Positions 45,997 through 55,382 of a stretch of DNA of 64,000 nucleotides are shown here, piece after piece; position 1 is the first letter of the stretch; each line of letters begins with the position of its first letter. Both the position numbers and the translations under genes were made by a program. The stretch is from positions 97,820-161,819 of the forward strand of contig NC_019012.1 of NCBI RefSeq assembly GCF_000331105.1, in the 5' to 3' direction. The notes beneath the pieces were generated by a model that saw only the letters and a program-made list of their open reading frames with translations, was not told where the DNA came from and did no database searches. Source of the stretch: Fibrella aestuarina BUZ 2. GTDB lineage: Bacteria; Bacteroidota; Bacteroidia; Cytophagales; Spirosomataceae.

Positions 45997-48900
45997 ATGA
46001 ACAAACTGATTGCGTCCGCCCTCTCCAAACCCGTGACCATCGTGGTAGTGGTATTGGGTCTGCTGGTCTTCTCGATCATGGCCGTGCTGAACATCCCGGT
46101 CGATATTTTCCCTAAGCTCAACGCGCCGACCATCTACATCGCCCAGGCCTACGGCGGCATGATGCCCGCGCAGATGGAAGGCTTCATGGCGACTCGCTAC
46201 CAGAACCAGATGCTCTACGTGTCGGGCGTGAAAGACGTTGACGTGAAGAACGTGCAGGGCCTGACGCTGGTGAAGTGTTCCTTTTACGAAAGTACCAACA
46301 TGGCGCAGGCTGCCGGGGAAGTCGCTAATCAGGTCAGCCGGGTTATGGCTTACTTGCCGCCTGGTTCGCAGCCGCCCGTGGTGGTGCGTTTCGATGCCTC
46401 AACGCTGCCGGTGGGGCAGTTGGTATTCAACTCCAAAACGCGCTCTCTGTCGGAAATTCAGGATTTGGCTTCGACCAAAATCCGACCCCTGCTGGCAAAA
46501 ATTCCGGGAGCTTCCTCACCCCCGCCGTTTGGCGGCAATGAACGCACCATTGTCATCAAGGTGGACCCGCAGAAGATGCAGTCCTACGCCCTTACACCTG
46601 ATCAAATTGTGCAGTCGGTGGTGAAGGCCAACCAGATTTCGCCCGCCGGTACCGTGCGCCTACGCGACTATACGTACCTGACTCCCTCTAATGCGACTAT
46701 CGAGAAGGTGAGTCAGTTTGCCCAGATTCCGCTTAAACTCGGCAGTGGCCCCACGGTCTTTCTAAGTGATGTGGCGACGGTTGCCGATGCCGCCGATCAG
46801 ACGGTAGGCTACGCGCTCGTCAACGGAAAGCGGGCGGTCTATATCCCCGTGACCAAAACCGGCGATGCCTCCACGATGTCGGTGGTAACAGCTCTGAAAG
46901 GCAAGCTGGCCGAAATGCAGAGCCTGCTGCCCGACGACGTTCGGCTGAGCTACGAGTTCGATCAGTCGGTGTACGTCTCCAACGCTGTGAAGGGCCTCAT
47001 GAGCGAGGGCATCACAGGGGCCATCCTGACGGGGCTGGTCGTGCTGTTGTTTCTGCGCGACTGGCGCAGTTCGCTTATCGTCGTGCTGACGATTCCGGTC
47101 GCGGTGCTGGCTGCGGTGATGCTGCTCAATGCCGCCGGGCAGACAATCAACATCATGACCCTGTCGGGCCTGGCCCTTGCCATTGGTATTCTGGTGGATA
47201 TGGCGACGGTAACGATTGAGAATATCCACCAACACCTCGAAATGGGTAAGACGAAGGCCCGCGCCATCTATGATGCCTGCCTGGAAATCGCCTTCCCGGA
47301 ATTTCTGATTCTAATCTGTATTCTGGCCGTATTCGCACCGTCGTTTTTGATGACGGGTATCCCGAAGGCCATGTTTTTGCCTCTCTCGCTCTCTATCGGT
47401 TTCGCCATGATCGTGGCGTTTCTGCTGGCTCTCACGCTCGTTCCTGTCCTCAGTAACTGGTGGATGAAGACCCACGTACCTGCCATACAACACGCCCCCG
47501 CCGTGCAGGCTCTCGATGAAGAGGAAGTAGCGCAGGTTGAACACGACAAACGGAGTCTGGCTCACAAAACGAAGGTAACCGGCTTTGAGCGAGTTAAGCA
47601 GGGGTACGTTCGTCTGGTAGGGCGGCTGATGCAACACCGGGCGGTGGTGATGGGCGGATATGTAATCGTTACGCTGGGCCTGGCCGCGTTGCTGTTTATA
47701 AGTATCGGGCAGGATATGCTGCCTAAGAGCAACGCCCGCCAGTTTCAGGTCAGGATCATCGGGCCGCAGGGCTTGCGAATTGAACGGACTGAAGACCGCG
47801 TTCGGCAGGTACTGGCAATTATTGACCAGTTGGCGGGTAAGGATAATGTGGAAATTAGCTCGGCCTTCGTGGGTATGACCCCCTCCACGTATGGCACCAG
47901 CAATCTTTACGTGTTTAACGCCGGGCCGCACGAAGCTACGCTGCAAGTAGCTCTGGGTGAAGAATTTGCGGGCAACATGGACGATTTTCGGGATGCGCTG
48001 CGCCGAGAGGTACACGATAAGGTTCCGGGCGTAAGCATCTCCTACGAACCCATCGAACTAACCGACAAAATCATGAGTCAGGGAGCCGCCACGCCCTTAG
48101 AGGTGCAGGTAGCGGGTAAAAACTTACAGGACGGGCAGGGCTACGCCAAACGGCTAATAGACAAGTTGCGGGAGATTCCCTATCTGCGTGACATTCGCAT
48201 CAAACAACCGCTGAACTACCCTACACTCGACATTCAGATCGACCGGGCGCGGGCCGCGCAGTTTGGCCTCACCGCCGACGACGTTGCTAAAAGCCTTGTC
48301 GCGGCCACCTCGTCGAGTCGGTTTACGGCCAAAAACCTCTGGCTCGACCAGAAAAGCGGGTACGCTTACCAGGTGCAGGTGCAACTGCCTGAATACGACA
48401 TGGCATCGCCCGAAGATATGGAAGCCATACCGTTGGTGAGGGGGCAACTCCGCCCTACGCTTGGTGACGTAGCGACCATCCGGCGCACCACTGTTCCCGG
48501 CGAATTTGACCGCTCCGGCCCCCGCCGACTGGTGACCGTCTCGGCTAACATTTTCCGGCAAGATCTCGGCACCGCTTCCCGCGATGTGCAGCGAGCCATC
48601 GATGAGGTAGGTCTACCGCCCAAAGGTACGACCGTTGAACTGCTGGGTATGGCCCAATTACTGACCGAAACGCTGAGCAGCCTGCAAACGGGTCTGGGCT
48701 TGGCCGTGGTCGTGATTCTACTGGTGCTAACGGCCAACTTCCAGTCGTTCAAAGTGGCTTTCGTTGTCCTCTCGACGGTGCCCGCCGTGTTGGCCGGTGC
48801 GTTGGGTTTGCTGATGCTGACGGGTAGTACGCTCAACTTGCAATCGTACATGGGCATCATCATGTCGGTGGGCGTATCGGTGGCGAACGCCATTCTGCTC

Positions 48901-49263
48901 ATCACTAACGCCGAACAGTTGCGCCTGGAATATAACGATGCAGGCCGGGCGGCTTTGACGGCAGGTGGCATGCGGCTCCGGCCTATCCTGATGACGACCA
49001 TCGCCATGATCGTGGGTATGATTCCGATGGCCCTGGGGATTGGCGAAGCGGGCGACCAATCGGCCCCATTAGGCCGGGCGGTCATCGGCGGGTTGTTCTT
49101 CTCGGCGCTGGCGGCTCTGCTGGTACTGCCGGTAGTATTTGCCTCCGTGCAAGCCAAAACGACTACGCAATCGCCTTCGCTTAACCCCGAAGACCCCGAC
49201 AGTGCCTACTACGATGGCGTGAATCCCCTTAAGAAAGAACTGCTTACAACCAACCCGAATTGA
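45997..49263 (+). CDS. RND efflux pump, HAE1-like (AcrB/MdtC type)
   Basis: 1088 residues with twelve membrane helices and two large periplasmic loops. TM4 has LAIGILVDMATVTIENIHQHLE, the hydrophobe/amphiphile-efflux type, unlike the metal-type motifs of the pumps at 3117 and 26270; second half has ILLVLTANFQSFK, GVSVANAILLITN. A long cytosolic tail (KTTTQSPSLNPEDPDSAYYDGVNP) is present. The stop overlaps the longest frame of the next gene, but the true adaptor start is later. The substrate is unknown: a lipophilic compound is likely given the motif. Confidence 0.92.
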   Translation: MNKLIASALSKPVTIVVVVLGLLVFSIMAVLNIPVDIFPKLNAPTIYIAQAYGGMMPAQMEGFMATRYQNQMLYVSGVKDVDVKNVQGLTLVKCSFYESTNMAQAAGEVANQVSRVMAYLPPGSQPPVVVRFDASTLPVGQLVFNSKTRSLSEIQDLASTKIRPLLAKIPGASSPPPFGGNERTIVIKVDPQKMQSYALTPDQIVQSVVKANQISPAGTVRLRDYTYLTPSNATIEKVSQFAQIPLKLGSGPTVFLSDVATVADAADQTVGYALVNGKRAVYIPVTKTGDASTMSVVTALKGKLAEMQSLLPDDVRLSYEFDQSVYVSNAVKGLMSEGITGAILTGLVVLLFLRDWRSSLIVVLTIPVAVLAAVMLLNAAGQTINIMTLSGLALAIGILVDMATVTIENIHQHLEMGKTKARAIYDACLEIAFPEFLILICILAVFAPSFLMTGIPKAMFLPLSLSIGFAMIVAFLLALTLVPVLSNWWMKTHVPAIQHAPAVQALDEEEVAQVEHDKRSLAHKTKVTGFERVKQGYVRLVGRLMQHRAVVMGGYVIVTLGLAALLFISIGQDMLPKSNARQFQVRIIGPQGLRIERTEDRVRQVLAIIDQLAGKDNVEISSAFVGMTPSTYGTSNLYVFNAGPHEATLQVALGEEFAGNMDDFRDALRREVHDKVPGVSISYEPIELTDKIMSQGAATPLEVQVAGKNLQDGQGYAKRLIDKLREIPYLRDIRIKQPLNYPTLDIQIDRARAAQFGLTADDVAKSLVAATSSSRFTAKNLWLDQKSGYAYQVQVQLPEYDMASPEDMEAIPLVRGQLRPTLGDVATIRRTTVPGEFDRSGPRRLVTVSANIFRQDLGTASRDVQRAIDEVGLPPKGTTVELLGMAQLLTETLSSLQTGLGLAVVVILLVLTANFQSFKVAFVVLSTVPAVLAGALGLLMLTGSTLNLQSYMGIIMSVGVSVANAILLITNAEQLRLEYNDAGRAALTAGGMRLRPILMTTIAMIVGMIPMALGIGEAGDQSAPLGRAVIGGLFFSALAALLVLPVVFASVQAKTTTQSPSLNPEDPDSAYYDGVNPLKKELLTTNPN

Positions 49264-49361
49264 CCACATGCCCAACGCCCGGCTCTGACCCCTGCCGCCA
49301 AACCGGTCACCGACGGCAGACCGCGCCGGAGCCGGGCCGGGCACCAACCAAATGCAACGTA

Positions 49362-50516
49362 ATGAAAACGTCCCTTTTAAGTTTGTTTATCCTCATCGGG
49401 GGTACGGCCCTGCTGCCGGCCTGCTCATCGGAGAAGCACCCGAAGCAGGAACCTACTACTGAAAATGTGCAGCAGGCGGCATACGAAACTGTGCCTGTCG
49501 TGGCCGAGCAACGCAGTAAAGCCCTGCAACTCCCCGGTGAATTTCTCTCCTACTACGACGTGGCTCTTTACGGGCGGGTTAACGGGTTTATCAAGACCCT
49601 AAGTGTTGATGTGGGTAGCCGTGTTCGGCGGGGGCAGGTGCTGGCCGTGATGGAAGCTCCCGAACTCGACGCTGAATTGAACCGCGCCCTGGCCGAGCAA
49701 CAGGCCGCACGGGGGCAAGTCGGGGTGAGCCGCCTGACGTATGGGCGATTGATACAGGCGGCCAAAACCCCCGGAGCAATTGCCCCGCAGGAAATCGACT
49801 TAGCCAAGGGCAAGCTCATGGGCGACAGTGCCGCTCTCCTCAGCAAGAGCCAATTGGTCACGGCAGCGCGGCAAATGAAACAGTATCTCGTGCTGCGCGC
49901 ACCCTTCGATGGCGTTGTGACGGAGCGGATGCTCAGTCCGGGCGCGTTGGTGGGTCCGTCGCAGAAGGACCCGCAGCCAGTGCTGAAGTTGAAAGAAGTG
50001 GGGCGGCTGCGCTTGCAGGTGACGGTACCCGAAGCTTATGCCGGGCAGTTGCGGCAACGTACCCCGGTGACGTTTTCGGTGGGGGCGTTTCCCGGCCAGG
50101 TGTTTCGGGGGCAGGTAGATCGTATATCCTACAACGTAGAACGGACGGTGCGGGCCGAACTGGTCGAGATTGAAGTAAATAACGCGGGTTTGACGCTGAT
50201 GCCAGGCATGTATGCCACTGTGGGGTTTCCGGTGCAACGACGCGAAAAGAGCCTATACGTACCTAAAACAGCGGTTGTAACCTCGATGGAAGGTACGTAT
50301 GTCATTGCCGTACAGAACGGGAAAACGCACTACGTACCTGTGCAAACCGGCAATGAATCGGAAGAGGCTGTTGAAGTAATTGGCAAGCTAACCCCGCAGC
50401 AACCCGTACTGGTCCGCGCGTCCGACGACATCCGCGACAATATGGCGATTCGCACGGTGGCGGCAAATACGCAGCGCAAAGAGACTGCAACAATACGGCA
50501 GGTGGTAGCCCAGTGA
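49362..50516 (+). CDS. RND adaptor lipoprotein (membrane fusion protein)
   Basis: About 384 residues from ATG 49362; the longer frame from 49260 gives a Pro/Arg/Cys-rich tail with no domain and is rejected. Lipobox TALLPAC near residue 19. Lipoyl and barrel parts are clear (NGFIKTLSVDVGSRVRRGQVLAVMEAPELDAEL; VLRAPFDGVVTERMLSPGALVG). The hairpin is short. Partner of the HAE1 pump and TolC channel. The putative 98-bp gap after the pump stop holds only GC-rich filler and no clear site. Confidence 0.9.
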   Translation: MKTSLLSLFILIGGTALLPACSSEKHPKQEPTTENVQQAAYETVPVVAEQRSKALQLPGEFLSYYDVALYGRVNGFIKTLSVDVGSRVRRGQVLAVMEAPELDAELNRALAEQQAARGQVGVSRLTYGRLIQAAKTPGAIAPQEIDLAKGKLMGDSAALLSKSQLVTAARQMKQYLVLRAPFDGVVTERMLSPGALVGPSQKDPQPVLKLKEVGRLRLQVTVPEAYAGQLRQRTPVTFSVGAFPGQVFRGQVDRISYNVERTVRAELVEIEVNNAGLTLMPGMYATVGFPVQRREKSLYVPKTAVVTSMEGTYVIAVQNGKTHYVPVQTGNESEEAVEVIGKLTPQQPVLVRASDDIRDNMAIRTVAANTQRKETATIRQVVAQ

Positions 50517-50537
50517 ACAGTCTTTTCCGCTGATATC

Positions 50538-51104
50538 ATGGAGCGCAACCCAATCAACTCAACGAGGATCAACCGAGTGGCGTGTCTATGGGGGCTATTA
50601 GGTCTTATAGGCGTGACGGGATGTCAGCGAACGACCCTACAATTACTCCGGTCGCCTGATGCTAACGTGGGGTCGGCATTGATAAGAACCATCCGACACC
50701 GGCATCACTACCCGCAGGTGATCACTATCGACGAGGCAGGTCATAAACAACGTTTTTCGGCTGACTCGGTCTGGGGCTACAAAACCAGTGACGGTGAAAC
50801 GTACCGGCTCTATGACGACACGGAATATCAAGTTGTGCAACGTAAGCCATTGGTCATTTACCAGACTGAAGAATGGATTGGCGATTCACGGTGGGAAGCT
50901 TATTACTTCGGTTTTTCAATGGATGGAGCCATTTATGACTTGAACAAACGTACCTGCCGACAGGTATTTCAACAGAATGACTGTATGCTTGAGCTGCTCA
51001 ATCAACTGCCCAATCGGCAGCTAACCAATACCGATGGGCATGGTTCCTACGGACTGGCAAACGCCTATGCTTACTGTCAGGGGAAAACCTTATCGGGTCG
51101 GTAA
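50538..51104 (+). CDS. Putative lipoprotein of unknown function
   Basis: 188 residues with a hydrophobic N-terminus and lipobox (LIGVTGC, Cys29), then a beta-rich body (RFSADSVWGYKTSDGETYRLYDDTEYQVVQRKPLVIYQTEEW) without a family I can name. It lies 21 bp after the adaptor and 12 bp before the ClC gene, so it is co-expressed. It could be an envelope accessory, but no direct evidence exists. Four Cys, three of them (RTCRQVFQQNDC, AYCQ) in the C-terminal third. Confidence 0.65.
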   Translation: MERNPINSTRINRVACLWGLLGLIGVTGCQRTTLQLLRSPDANVGSALIRTIRHRHHYPQVITIDEAGHKQRFSADSVWGYKTSDGETYRLYDDTEYQVVQRKPLVIYQTEEWIGDSRWEAYYFGFSMDGAIYDLNKRTCRQVFQQNDCMLELLNQLPNRQLTNTDGHGSYGLANAYAYCQGKTLSGR

Positions 51105-51116
51105 CGGCATCAATTC

Positions 51117-52445
51117 ATGCGGGTGAATGAGGAAATCGTCCTATTCTTTACAGTGCTGAAATGGCTGGTTCTGGCTACGGTCATTGGCTGCGTGGTGGGT
51201 CTGGCTGCGTCGGGATTCATTACGTTTATCCACTACGTCATTGAAGCGGGCAACCGCTATGAACAGGTTTTTTACCTGCTGCCGCTGAGCTTCTTCACCG
51301 CCAACCTGCTTAGTCAGTTTGTGCTGAAACAGCACCTGGGTACCGATGCACTGATTGCCGCGATCAACAAAAATTACGGGCGGATCGAAGGCAGTTTCAT
51401 TCCAACGAAAGTGGTCAATGTGTCGCTGATTCTGGCTGCGGGCGGTTCGGCGGGCAAGGAAAGCCCCTGCGCGCAAATCGGAGCAGGCATTGGCAGCTTG
51501 TTTGCAGCACTTTTTCGGGTGGACGACGTGGATCGGCGCAAAATGGTCCTCTGTGGGTTCTGTGCCGGATTTGCCTGTGTATTTGGTGCGCCCATTGCCG
51601 GGGCTTTGTTCGGTATGGAAATTTTGGCCGTCGGCGTGATCATGTACGATGTGCTGCTACCTGCCTTTGTAGCCTCGCTAACGGCCTATCAGGTGTCGTC
51701 GGCGTTGGGAATTACCTTTTTCTACTATCCACTGCATTTTGTCCCTGCTTTCGAGCAGGGTTTTTTCGTTCGGCTTCTGGCGGGTGGCATTTTTTTCGGT
51801 TTGCTGGCTTATGGCCTGATCGAAGCCATTCGCCGTAGTACGGCGTTTACTACTGCCCTACCCCTCTGGCGACCTTTCAAGGGCCTGCTTGGTGGTACGT
51901 TGCTCGTGGGGTTAACGCTGCTGGTTGGCCGCGACTATCTGGGCTTGGGCCTTACCTTACTGGAAGGCTGCATCAAGGGCGAACGAGTGTTGCCCCACGC
52001 GTTTTTGCTCAAGGCTCTCTTTACCATTATCACGCTGAGCATCAGCCGAAGTGGGAGCGTTATTACCCCCATTTTGTTTATTGGAGCAACGGCGGGCAGT
52101 ATGTACGGGCAGTTGACCGGGGCCGATCCGGGTACGTTTGCAGCCATTGGGTTCGTCAGCGTATTGGCTGGGGCCACCAACGCACCTATAGCCACCAGCA
52201 TTCTGGCGATTGAGTTGTTTGGGGCAACCGTTGCGCCCTATGCCGCCGTGTCGTGCGTGATTAGTTTTCTGATGTCAGGCCATCGCAGTTTGTACAGCTC
52301 TCAACTGCTCACTATCAGTAAGTCGCGGGGGCTGGAGACAAACTTGGGTGAAGAGATACAGCATACCAGCACAGTACCTCGACCGATTCACATCGACTCG
52401 CTGACCCGCCTGCGGAAGTGGTGGCGCGGACGTACCCGTTTATAA
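51117..52445 (+). CDS. ClC-family chloride channel/antiporter
   Basis: 442 residues and around ten to twelve helices. Conserved blocks: GGSAGKESPCAQIGAGIGS (the GKEGP loop; the gating Glu is kept in GKESP, Gly changed to Ser), and SRSGSVITPILFIGATAGSMYG, the GxFxP loop equivalent. The first GSGIP loop reads HLGTDALIAAINKNYG in this subfamily. No CBS domain follows. It could balance charge during proton-coupled efflux by the RND pump, which is an inference. Ends 11 bp before a strong terminator. Confidence 0.9.
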   Translation: MRVNEEIVLFFTVLKWLVLATVIGCVVGLAASGFITFIHYVIEAGNRYEQVFYLLPLSFFTANLLSQFVLKQHLGTDALIAAINKNYGRIEGSFIPTKVVNVSLILAAGGSAGKESPCAQIGAGIGSLFAALFRVDDVDRRKMVLCGFCAGFACVFGAPIAGALFGMEILAVGVIMYDVLLPAFVASLTAYQVSSALGITFFYYPLHFVPAFEQGFFVRLLAGGIFFGLLAYGLIEAIRRSTAFTTALPLWRPFKGLLGGTLLVGLTLLVGRDYLGLGLTLLEGCIKGERVLPHAFLLKALFTIITLSISRSGSVITPILFIGATAGSMYGQLTGADPGTFAAIGFVSVLAGATNAPIATSILAIELFGATVAPYAAVSCVISFLMSGHRSLYSSQLLTISKSRGLETNLGEEIQHTSTVPRPIHIDSLTRLRKWWRGRTRL

Positions 52446-52455
52446 ATACGACAAA

Positions 52456-52488
52456 TGCCCCACTGGAAACAACGTTTCCGGTGGGGCA
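52456..52488. terminator. Bidirectional terminator
   Basis: 52456-52470 pairs with 52474-52488 (15 pairs, one of them a G-T) around a 3-nt loop, between the convergent ClC and PepSY-like genes. Confidence 0.88.
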
Positions 52489-52499
52489 CGTGCCTACAC

Positions 52500-52937
52500 T
52501 TATTTCAGCGGTTTACCTGTTGTGTCAAACAGCAGATCTTTCCCGCCGACCTCTGCCTCGAATTTCTTCATGCCCTGGGCATCCACGATTTCGGCGGCTT
52601 CTTTGATTTTTTTACCTGGCATCTGCTTCGCTACGTACTCGCGAACGGCAGCGGGTAGTGCGCTGACCGGAATTTCGGTTTCCGTTTCCTTCACGGTTCC
52701 GCTCGCATCCAGCAACACCGACATCGACTTGCCATTGTGGGTGAACCCAGCTTCGTAATCGCCGTTTTCTTTCTCGTATTTTACGTGTTTAACGGTTGGG
52801 TAGAGCCGGGCAATGGTGGCTTTGACGGCGGCAGGCGTGCTATCGGCAGGCCGTGTAACGGTCATCGCCGAAGACGGGGTTGAGACGGTCGTGAGCGTTC
52901 CGATGCTCAACAGACTCAGCAGCAGGATGGTTTTCAT
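52500..52937 (-). CDS. PepSY-like (DUF2874) secreted protein
   Basis: 145 residues: signal peptide to about residue 24 (PSSAM), then two beta-alpha-beta units of PepSY-like fold (AAVKATIARLYPTVKHVKYEKENGDYEAGFTHNGKSMSVLLDASGTVKE; AAVREYVAKQMPGKKIKEAAEIVDAQGMKKFEAEVGGKDLLFDTTGKPL). Similar proteins are found with two-component genes in Bacteroidota and are usually strongly controlled by them. Upstream (minus strand) a CTACAGAATC element at 52995-52986 sits 7 bp from TAGGTTTA, matching the promoter pattern of the TonB receptor and the response regulator. Role in envelope or metal sensing is unknown. Confidence 0.85.
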   Translation of the reverse strand: MKTILLLSLLSIGTLTTVSTPSSAMTVTRPADSTPAAVKATIARLYPTVKHVKYEKENGDYEAGFTHNGKSMSVLLDASGTVKETETEIPVSALPAAVREYVAKQMPGKKIKEAAEIVDAQGMKKFEAEVGGKDLLFDTTGKPLK

Positions 52938-52971
52938 ACGGTTGATTGGCTCGTTGGTTAGCGAACGGCAG

Positions 52972-52995
52972 TAAACCTACTGCCCGATTCTGTAG
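52972..52995 (-). promoter_or_regulatory. Two-component-regulon site before the PepSY-like gene
   Basis: CTACAGAATC (52995-52986) then TAGGTTTA (52979-52972), a 7-of-8 match to TAnnTTTG. Only one unit of the repeat is good here; the second unit is degraded. Confidence 0.45.
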
Positions 52996-53006
52996 TGAAG
53001 TTGGGG

Positions 53007-55247
53007 TTAGTGTTTAAGTTTATACCGAAGGGCCAGGTTAACAATCCGCCCCTCCTGTGGTGCCCAAAGGGGAGCAATGCTGGGGTTGTTGCGCGGCCCC
53101 GTTACAACCGGGCCGAACTGAATCTGCTGCACGTTGAAGAGGTTCTCGGCGTTGAGCACTAAGCTCACTTTGCCAAACATTCGTTCAATAGCTGCGGCCC
53201 AAAACCAGTAGTTGGGTACGCGCCCATTATCGTAAAGGTATTGGTTGCCTACCCAACTCGTTTCGATACCCCACCGCCACTGGTCGGGAATGCTGTAGGC
53301 GAGGGTAAACGAGAATTTGTCGCGGGGGCTGTAGGGCAGGAAGGTGTTGGCCCCCACCGCCGTTATGTCGTTGCCCTGCCGAACGGGAGCCGTCCGCCGA
53401 ACGGAGGTATGGTTGTAGCCCAGGTAAAATTCTACCGCATCGTATTCCAGTCGCAGGTACGTATCGGTGCCGAGGCTACGAATGTCGTAAGCGGCATTCT
53501 GCAAAACGGTTGTCTGAGTGGCCGTGTTGGAGCCGGTTACGGCCACCACCGGGTTGCTGATCGTCGTGTAATAGAAAGCCTGATCGAGCTGCACGGTCAG
53601 GTGTTCGCCAATCGTACCATGATAAGCAATATCCATGTTTAGGCCCAGCGACCGTTCGGGGCGGGTGCCGGTGTTGATGGGCAACAGGTAACGGTAGCTC
53701 AGGCTGGTGCGGGCATCGGCTCCGGTGAGGTTGGCAAAGGTGTTGGGCGTTTTGTAGCCCGTACCGATGCTGGTTCGGATGCTCCAGTACGTCGAGGGCT
53801 TGACCAGCATAGACAATCGGGGCAGGAAGAACGTACCAAACACGTTGTGGTAGTCGAGCCGAAGCCCACCCTGAAACGTCACCTTGCCCAACGTGTAATC
53901 ATCCTGCACGAATATGCCCAGCGTCTGGTAAGTGTAATCGGTGATCTGCGTGGAATCGGACAGGCCCTTACGAAACTGTTCCAGCGTCAGATTGGCCCCG
54001 GCGACCATCGCGTGGGGGCCGTGTTCCAGATAATCGACCACTTCGGCGTAGCCCGACAGTTGCCTACCCGCGAACCGATAGCCGTTGTCCACTTGTGTCC
54101 GGTCGAAAAAGCTAAGGGTGCCCCGCGCCGTGAGGGTGTTGGTTTGGGTGAACTGCCGGTCGAGGGTCGCATCGACGGTATGGCGTAGCGAATTATTTCC
54201 CACTACGTAGGTACGTGCCGCGTCAGTGCCGTTGATGGCCGCTACATCTCCACCTGTCCGTTTCTCATCGACCAACGTGTAGCCTACGTTCAGGCGGGTA
54301 CCGTTGGTGGGGGTCAGGAACAGGCGTGGGTGCAGGGTGAACTGTTTAATGAGCGGTACGTCGGCGAAACCATCGCCGTTCACGTCGATGGCGGGCTGAT
54401 CGGTATAGCCACTAAAGAGCGTCATGCCTATTTTGGGGTTCCACTGCTGCGCGTAGTAAGCGTTCAGGTTGGTTTCCCGCAGCGATGATCGGTTCAGCAC
54501 GGCGGTTAGTTCCGGCTCCGGGCCAGGCCGACGCGATACTAAGTTCAGCAAGCCGCCGATAGCCCCACCGCCGTAGAGCGTCGAGGCCGACCCCTTCACA
54601 ATCTCAACCTGTTTCAGATCGAGCGGAGGTATTTGCAACACGCCGAGGTTTCCCGAAAACCCTTCAAATAAGGGCAATCCGTCACGCAAAATCTGGGTAT
54701 ATTTAGGGTCAAGCCCCTGCATCCGAATCCCCTGATTACCCGTCGTGAGCGAGGTACGTTGCACATGGATGATGGAAATGTCGCCTAGAATGCTGCCCAC
54801 GTTGCCCGGCACCACGGCGGCTTCCTCGTCCATGTCTTCCTGCCCCAGCACTTCCACTTTGATGGGTAGGTCTTCAATGCGCCGGTTGGTGCGGGTAGCC
54901 GTGACGACCACTTCGTCGAGCGCGGCCTCGGCGGGGGCCAACCGGACGAGCAGAAGCGAATCAGGCCGATCCAGTGGCAGAGTTAATCGGAGCGGGTAGT
55001 TTTTGTAGCCCACTAAACTCACGGTCAGTTGCGTAACGCCCGGTTTAAGAGTAGGCAGCGTAGCCTGCCCGGTAGCATCGGTCGCGGTGCCGGTGGGGGG
55101 CGTGGACTCAACCCGCACGGTAGCCCCCACCAGCGGCTGTCGGGTCAGACTGTCTTCAACCTGAAGGCGCACGGCCTGAGCATGAGCCGCAAGAAGGGTA
55201 AGCCAGTAGGCAATTACCCCATAAAAAAGTCGATAACGTTGGCGCAT
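53007..55247 (-). CDS. TonB-dependent receptor with CarboxypepD_reg-like domain
   Basis: 746 residues. Signal peptide (1-22), an Ig-like carboxypeptidase-regulatory domain (RLQVEDSLTRQPLVGATVRVE; about 25-105), a plug domain starting with DEVVVTATRTNRRIEDLPIKVEVL (TonB box-like plus plug), and a 22-strand barrel ending in YKLKH. Plug motif IRMQGLDPKYTQILRDGLPLFEGFSG and STLYGGGAIGGLLNLVSR are typical of siderophore/metal or cobalamin receptors. It is the only TonB receptor of the window. The upstream region has the CTACAGATT repeats with a TACGTTTG core, so it is likely regulated by the two-component system encoded at 56859-58807. Substrate unknown. Confidence 0.92.
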   Translation of the reverse strand: MRQRYRLFYGVIAYWLTLLAAHAQAVRLQVEDSLTRQPLVGATVRVESTPPTGTATDATGQATLPTLKPGVTQLTVSLVGYKNYPLRLTLPLDRPDSLLLVRLAPAEAALDEVVVTATRTNRRIEDLPIKVEVLGQEDMDEEAAVVPGNVGSILGDISIIHVQRTSLTTGNQGIRMQGLDPKYTQILRDGLPLFEGFSGNLGVLQIPPLDLKQVEIVKGSASTLYGGGAIGGLLNLVSRRPGPEPELTAVLNRSSLRETNLNAYYAQQWNPKIGMTLFSGYTDQPAIDVNGDGFADVPLIKQFTLHPRLFLTPTNGTRLNVGYTLVDEKRTGGDVAAINGTDAARTYVVGNNSLRHTVDATLDRQFTQTNTLTARGTLSFFDRTQVDNGYRFAGRQLSGYAEVVDYLEHGPHAMVAGANLTLEQFRKGLSDSTQITDYTYQTLGIFVQDDYTLGKVTFQGGLRLDYHNVFGTFFLPRLSMLVKPSTYWSIRTSIGTGYKTPNTFANLTGADARTSLSYRYLLPINTGTRPERSLGLNMDIAYHGTIGEHLTVQLDQAFYYTTISNPVVAVTGSNTATQTTVLQNAAYDIRSLGTDTYLRLEYDAVEFYLGYNHTSVRRTAPVRQGNDITAVGANTFLPYSPRDKFSFTLAYSIPDQWRWGIETSWVGNQYLYDNGRVPNYWFWAAAIERMFGKVSLVLNAENLFNVQQIQFGPVVTGPRNNPSIAPLWAPQEGRIVNLALRYKLKH

Positions 55248-55264
55248 TGGTCTGTTGTTTTGGG

Positions 55265-55299
55265 CAAACGTAGCGGCTAAACTTGTAGCGAATCTGTAG
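55265..55299 (-). promoter_or_regulatory. Two-component-regulon promoter of the TonB receptor
   Basis: On the minus strand CTACAGATT (55299-55291) and CTACAAGTT (55288-55280) are 11 bp apart and the TACGTTTG core (55272-55265) begins 8 bp after. Same layout and same core as the promoter of the response regulator at 58807. Confidence 0.65.
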
Positions 55300-55309
55300 C
55301 AGAAAGCGA

Positions 55310-55340
55310 CTACAGAATTACTACAAAAAGGCTACGGAAT
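55310..55340 (+). promoter_or_regulatory. Triple direct repeat before the BASS-type gene
   Basis: CTACAGAATTA, CTACAAAAAGG and CTACGGAATT begin at 55310, 55321 and 55332, an exact 11-bp period. They point toward the plus-strand gene at 55383, but no clear TAnnTTTG follows, so the core promoter is uncertain. Confidence 0.5.
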
Positions 55341-55382
55341 TTCGCCCGTCGGCTGACCACACCCTCAGCCCTCTTTTTCGGT

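Noticed and set aside
47311..49157. Long minus-strand frames opposite the HAE1 pump (47311-48015 and 48366-49157)
   Set aside because: Composition is typical of antisense to GC-rich membrane genes; no motif.
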